From NCBI GenBank assembly GCA_028698335.1, contig JAQVDP010000014.1, positions 1 through 64,000 on the forward strand: a DNA stretch of 64,000 nucleotides. The letters are read 5' to 3'. Within the stretch, counting starts at the first letter, position 1; each line of letters begins with the position of its first letter. The position numbers were made by a program, and so were the translations under genes. Positions 1 through 9,029 of the stretch are shown here, in pieces. The notes below the pieces were generated by a model. That model saw only the letters and a program-made list of their open reading frames with translations. It was not told the origin of the DNA and did not search any database. Source of the stretch: Nevskiales bacterium (GTDB lineage: Bacteria > Pseudomonadota > Gammaproteobacteria > Nevskiales > Nevskiaceae).

Positions 1-87
1 GCGCCGATCGGAAATATCCCGCCAGCAGAAGCTGAGGCAAACTACTGGCGCAGCCTCCAGGCAGAAACTCTGCCCAAGGCAGCATGA
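1..87 (+). CDS. IS3-family transposase OrfB, C-terminal fragment
   Basis: The open frame entering from the window edge reads APIGNIPPAEAEANYWRSL and ends ...LPKAA with TGA at 85-87. The xPIGNIPPAEAExxYY-type tail is characteristic of the end of IS3-family OrfB DDE transposases, after the integrase core. Only 28 residues are present, so the catalytic DDE residues lie outside the window. Being partial at the window edge says nothing about whether the intact element is active. Confidence 0.75.
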   Translation, partial: APIGNIPPAEAEANYWRSLQAETLPKAA

Positions 88-127
88 ACTTAAACCAATC
101 CGCCTCCTTCATACCCGGGGCGATTCA
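1..127 (+). mobile_element. Right end of an IS3-family insertion sequence (partial)
   Basis: The first 87 bases encode the C-terminus of an IS3-type transposase, and about 40 non-coding bases follow. The bases up to 127, read inward on the opposite strand, begin TGAATCGCCCCGGG, which resembles the TGAAxxGCCCCGGG ends of IS3-group elements. The left part lies outside the window, so the element's size, left repeat and target duplication cannot be seen. The exact boundary at 127 is inferred. It lies just past the cut-off 3' end of the neighbouring helicase gene, so the insertion probably removed or displaced the rest of that gene. Confidence 0.7.
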
Positions 128-177
128 GCGGAAACCAGAATCTTAAGCTTCAGATGGTCCGAAGAACGGCCGGCAGG

Positions 178-1443
178 TCAGTCCAGCGCGTCGGTGTTCG
201 GAAAATAGAGAGCAAGACGGGCGGGCGAACCATCTGGCAGCGCCACCGACCAGTAGGTGGAGACAAAATCTCGAACGACGTGCTCGACCAGATGATCGGC
301 CTCGGCATCATCCAGATCGAAGACCTGAATATTGTCGGCAAGCGGCTTGAGCACACCGTCTGCGATCCCTTGCCCGAGGCTGTACCAGGTCACGACATCT
401 CGCAGGGGCTGGCGTTCAAAGTAAGGGGTTCCGGTGGTATTGACGACCACCATCAGATTGGTTTCCTGCGCCAGGTAGTCCACGGTGCGGCGCACCTTCT
501 TGATCCCCTGCTCCTTGAACTCAAGCGCTCCGTCTTCGCCGCTCTTTTCCCATTTCCCCAACAGCTTCTGGCCATAGGTGTGATGCGCTTCGTCCGAGAA
601 CACTGCCAGGTGAGGCAATGATGCGATGGCCTGCAGGCGCAGGTTCGCGATATCGGCATCGTGATCCTCTTGCCCCGTCAAGGCCAACAGCAGCTGGTTG
701 GCGTTACGCTTGCGATTGGATTTCTGAATACGGATTTTTTCCGTATTGGTGACAATCAGATTCCAGAAACTTCCCCATACGACCGGAAGTTCCTTTTCGC
801 CGTCACGCGTAAACGTCAGCTTGAGCGTCGCGGCAAACGGTCCGTGGAGCCTGGGCGGAAGAATGCTGGCAAACGGCATGTCAGCAATCTCTCTCAGCGA
901 TTCGATGATGGTCTTGCCGGGCGCGAAAATCAGGGCGTTCTTGACGAAGGGCCCTTCGGGATACTCCTGCGCCATCGCGAACTCGGTAGCCGCAATCGCT
1001 CCCATCAAGATCGTTTTACCGGCGCCCATGGCCAGCGCAAGGATGTAACTGGGATAGTTCAGTGTCAGCGTTTCGCGCAGGCTCTCCAACTGATTGGCGC
1101 GCACGAACGCGTTGTCGGTTCGAATGCGCTGCGTCAACGTATCGAAGTCGAAATCCACTTCACCGAATAGGCGCTCGGAAATGCCCATCGCGGCGATACG
1201 ATCACGGCTCTTGGGGAACAGTTGTTCGTAAAGCTGCGGAATTGTTGGTGTGCCCAGTTCAACCCTTAAGTACCAGTACGTCTCGAGCGCTGTCAGCTGA
1301 GCACGTCGCAGAAATCTAAGGGTGCCGTCTTCGTCCCGAGCGTACTGCAGGATTTCGGCAATAGCGGGAAAACCGGCAGTCTCGTACCCACGATCGCGCC
1401 ACTCGGCGACCCGCCGTTCAAGTTCCTGATACAGGTATGACAT
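178..1443 (-). pseudogene. Type III restriction-like DEAD/DEAH helicase, 3'-truncated
   Basis: The 421-residue product is the N-terminal half of a type III restriction Res-subunit-like superfamily 2 helicase, an ATP-dependent DNA translocase/nuclease used in host defence. Visible motifs are Walker A AMGAGKT (138-144), motif II DEAH (284-287) followed by H, and a motif III-like TGTP near 355. The frame stops abruptly after FPNTDALD. In the next frame a plausible continuation (DLPAVLRTI) runs about ten codons to a stop near 150, and the IS3 end begins at about 127. Full family members have roughly 850-1000 residues with a second RecA domain and a nuclease domain, both absent here. No methyltransferase partner is in the window. 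The 35-bp gap to the upstream ATPase gene suggests cotranscription. A remnant is much more likely than a working enzyme. Confidence 0.7.
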
Positions 1444-1478
1444 CTCCCTTCCCTATTGCTTTTGTACGATTCTCACAG

Positions 1479-2924
1479 TCACGCCGACAAGCAGTAGCAG
1501 GCCAGCGGTGCCGGCACCGCGAGAATACGGGCCTGATGCCCGTTTTCTCCACTTTTCAACGGTGACGCCTCGACAATACCGAAGTCTTCCCAGCGCCGGG
1601 TCACGACGTAGCCCTGATCGACGCCTTTGTCCTGCAGGAACGCGCGGAGCCCCTTGAGCCGTCGCTGGGTCAACTCGGCATCCTGGTATTTGACCTCGAA
1701 CGGCACGATGCGGTCGGCAATCTCGGCGACCAGATCCACTTCAAGCTCCTTGCCCTTGGTATCCCTCCAGTATGAAAAGCGCGGTGTCTGCGCGTAGTAG
1801 CGGGTGAAGACGTGCTTGAAGAAGGCCGTCTCGACCGCAGCCCCAAGACGATCCGGTTGTTCGAGCAGCCGGCGGCCCAGCAGCAACATGGCGCCGGGCA
1901 AGGCCGCATCGGCCAGGTACACCTTGTCGCGGCCACGCAGCACCTCCTTGCCGTAGCCGTAGGGCTTCAGGCGATAAATCAGATGCGTGGCCTCGAACAG
2001 CGCCAGGAAATTCAGCGCGGTCTGGCGATTGACGCCCTCCAGTTGCCGGGTCAGTGTCGGGATGTCGAGCATGCCGCCGTCGTGATAGCAGAGATAGAGA
2101 AAGATCTTCTCAACCTCCAGCACCCGGCGGACGTTGTAGAGCGCGGTCATGTCCCGCTTGAGCACCTTGTCGACGATATCTTCGCGCAGCAGTCGCTGGC
2201 AGCGCGTCAGCTCGGTCACGAGTGCCGGCTCGGGAAAGCCTCCGCGCAACAGGTATTCGTGAAAGTGCGGTGTCAGCGGTTTGGCCAGCGCCCGTACGCG
2301 GGCAAAGTCCGCCGGCTGCCATTCGAACATGTCGCGCAGCGAACGGATCTCCGGCAGGTTCGGAGTCTCGATCTTGCGTAGGCGCAGGTACTCACCGAAC
2401 GACAGGGTCGCCAGCGGAATGGTTTCCCACCGCCCGACACCAGACTCCACCGATCCGTCCTGCAGTGGCGCCGCCGAGCCGGTCACGGCAATCCGCATGC
2501 GCCGATTGAAATCGACCTGATGCTTCAGCCAGGTCTGCCAATCCGGGATGTACTGGATTTCGTCCAGGAACAGCATCAGAGGCTGCTCCGCAACCGGCGG
2601 AAACAGCTCCGTCCAGGCAGACAGGGTCTGATCCAGGCCGGCGAGCTTCAACAGGGGGTGGTCGAACGTGGCATAGAGGATGTTAGTCGGGGGAAAACCC
2701 TCGGCCACGAGTCCGCGGATCGCCTGCCGGTAAAGCGTGGTCTTGCCGACTTGGCGCGCTCCCGTGAGCAGCAATGAACGCCGGGTCTCCCGATCGCGAA
2801 TCCACTCCCGGATGGCCCGCACGGCAGACCGCTCCCAGTCGGGCAAGTCGCGGATGGGCTGCCCGGACCACCAGGGATTGAACTCCTGAAGGACTGAGAA
2901 CAGCTCATTCTTCGGGATTTCCAT
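1479..2924 (-). CDS. AAA ATPase with C-terminal DUF4143 domain
   Basis: This 481-residue protein belongs to the archaeal-type AAA ATPase/DUF4143 family, whose biological role is poorly defined. The N-terminal ATPase has Walker A GARQVGKT (55-62), Walker B LMLFLDE (116-122) and a sensor-like VTGSAA stretch. The middle contains a winged-helix-like segment. The C-terminal DUF4143 part carries a restriction-endonuclease-fold signature (EVDLVAEI followed by PFEVKY), that is, a D...ExK arrangement. The ATG at 2924 is preceded by an AAAGG ribosome site. A 28-bp near-perfect palindrome lies 13 bp upstream and probably acts as the operator. The gene appears intact, unlike the following helicase gene. 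Such genes are scattered as single mobile units, often near defence or toxin genes, which fits this patch. A defence role is an inference. Confidence 0.9.
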   Translation of the reverse strand: MEIPKNELFSVLQEFNPWWSGQPIRDLPDWERSAVRAIREWIRDRETRRSLLLTGARQVGKTTLYRQAIRGLVAEGFPPTNILYATFDHPLLKLAGLDQTLSAWTELFPPVAEQPLMLFLDEIQYIPDWQTWLKHQVDFNRRMRIAVTGSAAPLQDGSVESGVGRWETIPLATLSFGEYLRLRKIETPNLPEIRSLRDMFEWQPADFARVRALAKPLTPHFHEYLLRGGFPEPALVTELTRCQRLLREDIVDKVLKRDMTALYNVRRVLEVEKIFLYLCYHDGGMLDIPTLTRQLEGVNRQTALNFLALFEATHLIYRLKPYGYGKEVLRGRDKVYLADAALPGAMLLLGRRLLEQPDRLGAAVETAFFKHVFTRYYAQTPRFSYWRDTKGKELEVDLVAEIADRIVPFEVKYQDAELTQRRLKGLRAFLQDKGVDQGYVVTRRWEDFGIVEASPLKSGENGHQARILAVPAPLACYCLSA

Positions 2925-2936
2925 ACTATTTACCTT

Positions 2937-2964
2937 TAATAAGTAAATTACAATTTACTTATTA
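2937..2964. promoter_or_regulatory. Palindromic operator candidate of the DUF4143 ATPase gene
   Basis: Two 13-base arms, TAATAAGTAAATT and AATTTACTTATTA, form a perfect inverted repeat around the 2-base centre AC. The site is strikingly AT-rich in a GC-rich window and starts 13 bp upstream of the ATPase start codon, where a promoter -10 region would lie. Its symmetry suggests binding by a dimeric regulator, possibly the encoded protein itself. Confidence 0.6.
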
Positions 2965-3123
2965 TGTACTTTTAAGCAAGCACTGCCCGATGACGAATCT
3001 CCATACCGCCGCACCGCTTCATTCGCACCCCCACAGCACGATCTTCCTCAGACGCTGCCGAACAAAGCGTCAGGTCAGTCGACCCGCTAGTGGCGCTTCG
3101 GTCAGGAGTGAAGGCCATGGGCG

Positions 3124-4242
3124 CTACTCGCTCAGCGGATAGCGGGGAAAGCCGTGCGTGTCCTGCGTGAGCAGATGCACGAATTTCGGATGGATGAACA
3201 GCTTCTCACGGCCGACCTTTCGCTCCTGCAACACGCCGGCCTCAACCAGTTGCTTGAGATGCCCCGAAGCGGTCTGCCGGTGGCCGAGACCGGCGTCGAC
3301 GATGTTCTGGATGCGGCAGTACGGCTGCACGAAGATCAGCTCGACCAGCTCGTGCGAGTAGATCGCCGGCAGACGCTCGCGGAGGTACTGCTGCGTGTGC
3401 TGTTGCAACTCGCGCACGGCGGCGATCTTGTCGGTGGTCCAGCGCGCGGTGTCCGCAACCGCCGTCAGCATGAACAGCAGCCAGGGCTCCCAGGCGGATT
3501 CGCGGGTGACGGCGTTCAGCAGGCGGTAGTAGTCCGCCTTGTGACGGATGATGTGGCGTGACAGGTACAGCACCGGAATATCGAGCAGGCCCTGCTCGAT
3601 CAGCTGCAGCAGGTTGAGGATACGCCCGGTGCGGCCGTTGCCATCCGGAAACGGATGAATGGCCTCGAACTGATAGTGGGCAGCGGCCATGCGCACCAGG
3701 GGATCGACTTCGGCATGCTCATGGATGAATCGCTCCCAGTTGGCCAGCAGATCGCGGATCAGGGCCTCCCCCTCCGGGGGCGTATAGACCACCTCGCCGG
3801 TGGCGGCGTTGCGCAACGCGGTCCCGGGCAGCTTGCGGATACCGTAGTCCGGCCCCTTGAAGGTGCGGCAGATATCGACGGCAAGACTGGTGCTGAGCGG
3901 CCGTGTTTCCAGTTGGCGAAAACCTTGATAGAGCGCCGTGCGATAGCGCAGCGCCTCCTTGGTCGCGGGGTCGGCATCGTTCTCGTTGGCCTGCGCATAG
4001 CGGAACAGCGCATCCGTGGTGGTGACGATGTTCTCGATCTCGGAACTGGCCTGCGCCTCCAGCAGGGGGATGCTGTTGATCAGAACCGCCGGGTTCGGGA
4101 TCAGGCGGCAGGACTGCTGGAGCGCCGACAGTGCCGCCCGCGCGTCGATGCAGGCCTTCAGGACCGGGCGCGTCTCCAGCTCGACCGCGGGCGGCAGCCG
4201 GGGCAGGTCGTTATAGGCTTGGTCGGGCTGGAATCCGGGCAT
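3124..4242 (-). CDS. Fic family protein, class II (N-terminal inhibitory helix)
   Basis: The 372-residue protein is a Fic-domain enzyme, which typically transfers AMP from ATP to a hydroxyl side chain of a target protein. The catalytic loop HPFPDGNGRTGR is intact (196-207), with the catalytic His at 196. An N-terminal Fic_N region contains SSEIEN (66-71), matching the (S/T)xxxE(G/N) inhibitory helix motif with the blocking Glu at 70, so self-inhibition is expected. The C-terminal 70 residues resemble a winged helix-turn-helix (QTASGHLKQLVEAGVLQ), the usual layout of chromosomal single-chain Fic proteins. Five copies of a CGACATG-type site lie directly upstream, consistent with autoregulation through that winged helix. 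No separate antitoxin gene is adjacent. The target protein is unknown. Confidence 0.95.
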   Translation of the reverse strand: MPGFQPDQAYNDLPRLPPAVELETRPVLKACIDARAALSALQQSCRLIPNPAVLINSIPLLEAQASSEIENIVTTTDALFRYAQANENDADPATKEALRYRTALYQGFRQLETRPLSTSLAVDICRTFKGPDYGIRKLPGTALRNAATGEVVYTPPEGEALIRDLLANWERFIHEHAEVDPLVRMAAAHYQFEAIHPFPDGNGRTGRILNLLQLIEQGLLDIPVLYLSRHIIRHKADYYRLLNAVTRESAWEPWLLFMLTAVADTARWTTDKIAAVRELQQHTQQYLRERLPAIYSHELVELIFVQPYCRIQNIVDAGLGHRQTASGHLKQLVEAGVLQERKVGREKLFIHPKFVHLLTQDTHGFPRYPLSE

Positions 4243-4264
4243 CTGTCGATCATTCCCTCAGAGA

Positions 4265-4343
4265 TCGACATGTGGTGCCGACATGTCGAGCCATTCGACA
4301 TGAGATCATGACATGTCGAATTTCTTCTTAATATTCGACATGT
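4265..4343. promoter_or_regulatory. Iterated CGACATGTCG sites upstream of fic
   Basis: Five copies of the same word or its complement lie within 80 bp: TCGACATGT (4265-4273), CGACATGTCG (4279-4288, perfect palindrome), TCGACATG (4295-4302), GACATGTCGA (4310-4319) and TCGACATGT (4335-4343). Centres are about 13-24 bp apart. The cluster fills the leader of the fic gene, starting 22 bp upstream of its start codon. It looks like a cooperative operator, probably for the Fic protein's own C-terminal winged helix. Confidence 0.65.
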
Positions 4344-4423
4344 TCCACCCGACGGCGTCTTTTTGCAAGCCGGCGTTCATCCATGGGCACGCTTTCAAAG
4401 GATGGCCCCGGATTTTCAAGAAG

Positions 4424-4450
4424 CAGGGCCGCGACGGCGATCCGGCCCTG
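4424..4450 (-). terminator. Hairpin downstream of the carboxylase operon
   Basis: Arms CAGGGCCG (4424-4431) and CGGCCCTG (4443-4450) pair perfectly over an 11-base loop, just past the carboxyltransferase stop codon. The following bases on the minus strand are only weakly T-rich (CTTCTTG), so termination efficiency is uncertain. Confidence 0.45.
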
Positions 4451-4460
4451 ACGCCAACCC

Positions 4461-6068
4461 TTACATGCGGAACACGCCGTAGCGCGGATCGCCGATCGGG
4501 GTGTTCAGCGCCGCGGAGATCGAGATGCCGAGCGCGTTGCGAGTGTCGACCGGATCGATGATGCCGTCGTCCCAGATCTCCGAGGTCGCCCAGTAGGCCG
4601 ACTGCTTGCGCTTGAACTCGCCGAGCACCGGATCGCGGATCGCGTCGATGTCGGCCTGGCTCAGTTCGACGCCCTGCTTGCGCAGCTGGCGGATCTTGAC
4701 GTCGGCCAGGGTGTTGGCGGCCTGCTCGGCGCCCATCACCGAGATCTGGTGGTTGGGCCAGCTGAACAGCATGCGCGAGTCGAAGGCGCGGCCGCTCATG
4801 CCGTAGTTGCCGGCGCCGAAGGAGCCGTGACACATCACGGTGAACTTGGGCACCTCGCAGTTGGACACGGCCATGATCATCTTGGCGCCGTCCTTGGTGA
4901 TGCCGCGGCGCTCGTATTCCTTGCCGACCATGAAGCCGGTGATGTTCTGCAGGAACACGATCGGCGTGCGCGCCTGGTTGCACAGCTCGATGAAGTGCGC
5001 GCCCTTGAGCGCGCTGTCGTTGAACAGCACGCCGTTGTTGGCGAGGATGCCGACCTTGTAGCCCCAGATATGGGCGTAGCCGCAGATCAGGGTCTTGCCG
5101 TAGTTCGGCTGGTATTCGTGGAAGCGCGAGCCGTCGACGATGCGGGCGATGACCTCGTGCATGTCGAACTGCTGCTTGATGTCCTGCGGCAGGATGCCGT
5201 ACAGGTCCGCGGCGTCGTAGTACGGGTCTTCCGGCGGCTGCCACTCGATATGCGCCTTCTGCGGCCGCTTGAACTGGCCAACGATGTCGCGCGCGATCGC
5301 GATCGCCTCTTCCTCGCTCGACGCCGGGTAGTCCGCCGTGCCGGAGACACTGGTGTGCATGTCGCAGCCGCCCAGCTCGTCGACCGTGACGTCCTCGCCG
5401 GTCGCGGCCTTCACCAGCGGCGGGCCGGCGAGGAAGATCGCGCCGGTACCGCGCACGATGACGTTGTAGTCCGACAGACCGGGCACGTAGGCGCCGCCGG
5501 CGGTGCAGTGGCCGAGCACGACCGAGACCTGCTGCACGCCCATCTTCGAGAGCATGCACTGGTTGCGGAAGATGCGGCCGGCGTAATACTTGTCCGCGAA
5601 CAGTTCGGCCTGCTCGGGCAGGAAGCCGCCGGCCGAATCGCACAGGTGCACGACCGGCAGGCGGTTCTCGATCGCGATGTCGAGCGCGCGCACGGTCTTC
5701 TTCACCGTGAGCGGGTACCAGGCGCCGCCCTTGACCGAGGCGTCGCCGGCGTTGATGACCACTTCGCGCCCGGAGACGACGCCGATGCCGGTGACGCAGG
5801 CCGCACCCGGCACCTCGCCGTTGTACAGCTCGTTGGCGGCCAGCGACGACAGCTCCAGGAACGGCGTACCCGGATCGAGCAGCAGGTCCAGGCGCTCGCG
5901 CACCATCAGCTTGTTCTGCTTGCGCAGGCGGTCGATGTCGCGCTGCGGACGCTCGTGGCGCACCTTGCGCTGCTTCTCGCGGAACTCCTCGGCGAGCCGG
6001 CGGTTGTGCGCGGCGTTGGCCTGGAACTCGGCCGACGCGGTGCTGATGCGGGATTCGATGCGCTTCAT
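4461..6068 (-). CDS. Acyl-CoA carboxylase, carboxyltransferase (beta) subunit
   Basis: The 535-residue protein is a biotin-dependent carboxyltransferase of the methylcrotonyl-/geranyl-CoA carboxylase beta type. It moves the carboxyl group from carboxybiotin to the gamma carbon of an unsaturated branched acyl-CoA. Both crotonase-fold halves are present. CTAGGAYVPGLSDYN and IFLAGPPLVKAATGE lie in the first half, and QNITGFMVGKEYE and GSFGAGNYGMSGRAF in the second. It ends GVFRM, a common ending in this family. It is the last gene of the operon, and its ATG overlaps the carrier-protein stop codon by 4 bp. The AtuA-like neighbour favours an acyclic-terpene (geranyl-CoA) substrate, but methylcrotonyl-CoA or another branched acyl-CoA cannot be excluded. 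Confidence 0.92.
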   Translation of the reverse strand: MKRIESRISTASAEFQANAAHNRRLAEEFREKQRKVRHERPQRDIDRLRKQNKLMVRERLDLLLDPGTPFLELSSLAANELYNGEVPGAACVTGIGVVSGREVVINAGDASVKGGAWYPLTVKKTVRALDIAIENRLPVVHLCDSAGGFLPEQAELFADKYYAGRIFRNQCMLSKMGVQQVSVVLGHCTAGGAYVPGLSDYNVIVRGTGAIFLAGPPLVKAATGEDVTVDELGGCDMHTSVSGTADYPASSEEEAIAIARDIVGQFKRPQKAHIEWQPPEDPYYDAADLYGILPQDIKQQFDMHEVIARIVDGSRFHEYQPNYGKTLICGYAHIWGYKVGILANNGVLFNDSALKGAHFIELCNQARTPIVFLQNITGFMVGKEYERRGITKDGAKMIMAVSNCEVPKFTVMCHGSFGAGNYGMSGRAFDSRMLFSWPNHQISVMGAEQAANTLADVKIRQLRKQGVELSQADIDAIRDPVLGEFKRKQSAYWATSEIWDDGIIDPVDTRNALGISISAALNTPIGDPRYGVFRM

Positions 6069-6589
6069 GCGTCGCCCTCCGCCGCCTGCGGTTCGAGACT
6101 CAGCAGCACTGCGTCGCGATCGAAGGTCTGGCCGGCGCCCAGATGCACCTCGGCGATGACGGCCGCGCGCGGCGCGGTAATCGTGGTTTCCATCTTCATG
6201 CTCTCCATCACCAGCAGCACCTGCCCCTGTTCGACGGCCTGCCCGGCCTCGACCTCGAGCTTGACGATGCTGCCGGGCATCGGCGCGGTGATCAGATCCT
6301 CGGCGGCGCCGTGCAGCTTGGCCGCGAGGCGATCCAGCGGATGCTCGTAGCGGACGTGATAGCTCTGCCCGTCGAGGTGGATATAGATGTCGTCGCCGTG
6401 CTGGGCGACGAGGATGCGGCGGCTGTCGCCGTCGACCGTCAGCACCTGGCTGCCATCGTCCTCGGCGTGCAGATTGACGGGCACGACGCGGTCGCCGACG
6501 TGGAGGCGATACCCGCTGCGCGCGCGCGACAGCTCGACATTGTGGTCCCCGTTCTCGAGGACGTCCTGGAGTTTGAAGGCGTGATGCAT
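6065..6589 (-). CDS. Biotin carboxyl carrier protein of the acyl-CoA carboxylase
   Basis: The 174-residue protein ends in a biotinyl/lipoyl domain with the motif VMESMKMETT, where Lys132 is the expected biotin attachment site. The preceding ~95 residues (DGSQVLTVDG...IYIHLDGQSYHVRYEHP) resemble the BT linker region that joins the biotin carboxylase and carrier domains in the alpha subunits of methylcrotonyl- and geranyl-CoA carboxylases. In most such enzymes this part is fused to the biotin carboxylase in one ~660-residue chain. Here it is a separate gene with its own ribosome site (GGAGGGG, 9 bp upstream), 122 bp after the carboxylase stop. It overlaps the carboxyltransferase start. Confidence 0.92.
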   Translation of the reverse strand: MHHAFKLQDVLENGDHNVELSRARSGYRLHVGDRVVPVNLHAEDDGSQVLTVDGDSRRILVAQHGDDIYIHLDGQSYHVRYEHPLDRLAAKLHGAAEDLITAPMPGSIVKLEVEAGQAVEQGQVLLVMESMKMETTITAPRAAVIAEVHLGAGQTFDRDAVLLSLEPQAAEGDA

Positions 6590-6711
6590 GGCCGGTCAGG
6601 CCCCTCCCGGCGTTGACGACAGACGAACGTGCGCGGTGCGTCCCGTGGGGACGGCTCGCGACCTGACGATTCCGATGCGCCGCACGGGCGCGCTCCGCAT
6701 GGCCCGCATCG

Positions 6712-8262
<1,551 letters not shown>

Positions 8263-8273
8263 GGTGTAGCCCC

Positions 8274-9029
8274 TCAGGATGACTTCTTGTCGATTTGCTC
8301 GGCCAGCGCGATCAGGCGCTGGGCTTCCATTCGCAGCGTCTCCGACGTGCGCCGGCGCACGATGCCGTCGCACAGCACATCGGCGATCGCGCGCGCGATG
8401 CGGTCGATGTCGAGTTCGCCCTCGCCGCCGAGATAGCGCGCGGCGTGGTGTTCGATGCCGCCGTAGACCAGATCTCGCAGCAGCGCGGGTTCGAGGTCGT
8501 CGCGGAACTCGCCGGCGGCGATGCCCTCCTCGATCACGTCGGTCAGAAAGCGGGTGTAGCGGCGGTTCATCGCGTACAGCTCGGAACCGCGATAGGCGCG
8601 GTCGGCGCGGAACTCGAAGAACATCAGCTGGCACAGCTGCGGGTAGTCGCGCACCGTGCGCAGATGGCGCCAGATCAGCAGCTGCAGGCGCTGGCGGCTG
8701 CCCTCGACACCGGCGAGGTCGCGCGCGTAGTCGCCGAACATCTCCTCGTACCAGTGTTCGAGCACCTTGAGCAGCAGCTCGCGCTTGGTCGCGAAATACT
8801 TGTAGACGGTGCCCTCGACGACGCCGACCTGCGCCGCGATCTCCGATACCAGCGCCTGCTCGTAGCCCTTGGCGCAGAACTCGGCGCGCGCCGCCTGCAG
8901 GATGTCGAGCACGCGCTGTTCGCGGCCGACGCGCGGCGCCGGCTCGCGGACCGGGGCACGGCCATCGGAGCGGCCGGCGGAACGGTCCGCCGGCCGCCGC
9001 GTCTGACGGCGGGTGCCGATCCGGCTCAC
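8274..9029 (-). CDS. TetR/AcrR family transcriptional regulator
   Basis: The 251-residue protein starts with GTG at 9029, overlapping the AtuA-like stop codon by 4 bp, so it is translationally coupled inside the operon it probably controls. After a basic, Arg-rich ~40-residue leader comes the TetR helix-turn-helix (RVLDILQAARAEFCAKGYE... VVEGTVYKYFATKRELLLKV). The ligand domain (DYPQLCQLMFFEFRADRAYRGSELY) is like those of regulators of fatty-acid and branched acyl-CoA breakdown. The ligand is probably an acyl-CoA of the pathway. A 15-bp palindrome upstream of the operon (11748-11762) and a related one upstream of the acyl-CoA dehydrogenase gene are likely targets. The true start may be further downstream in the basic leader. 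Confidence 0.92.
   Translation of the reverse strand: MSRIGTRRQTRRPADRSAGRSDGRAPVREPAPRVGREQRVLDILQAARAEFCAKGYEQALVSEIAAQVGVVEGTVYKYFATKRELLLKVLEHWYEEMFGDYARDLAGVEGSRQRLQLLIWRHLRTVRDYPQLCQLMFFEFRADRAYRGSELYAMNRRYTRFLTDVIEEGIAAGEFRDDLEPALLRDLVYGGIEHHAARYLGGEGELDIDRIARAIADVLCDGIVRRRTSETLRMEAQRLIALAEQIDKKSS

Noticed and set aside
4306-5643. 445-codon minus-strand frame overlapping the carboxyltransferase gene
   Set aside because: Arg-rich shadow in another frame of the same strand; the frame with carboxyltransferase motifs is the real one.
6590-6711. A hidden gene in the gap between biotin carboxylase and carrier protein
   Set aside because: Only 122 bp, with no open frame showing motifs; best seen as a spacer.
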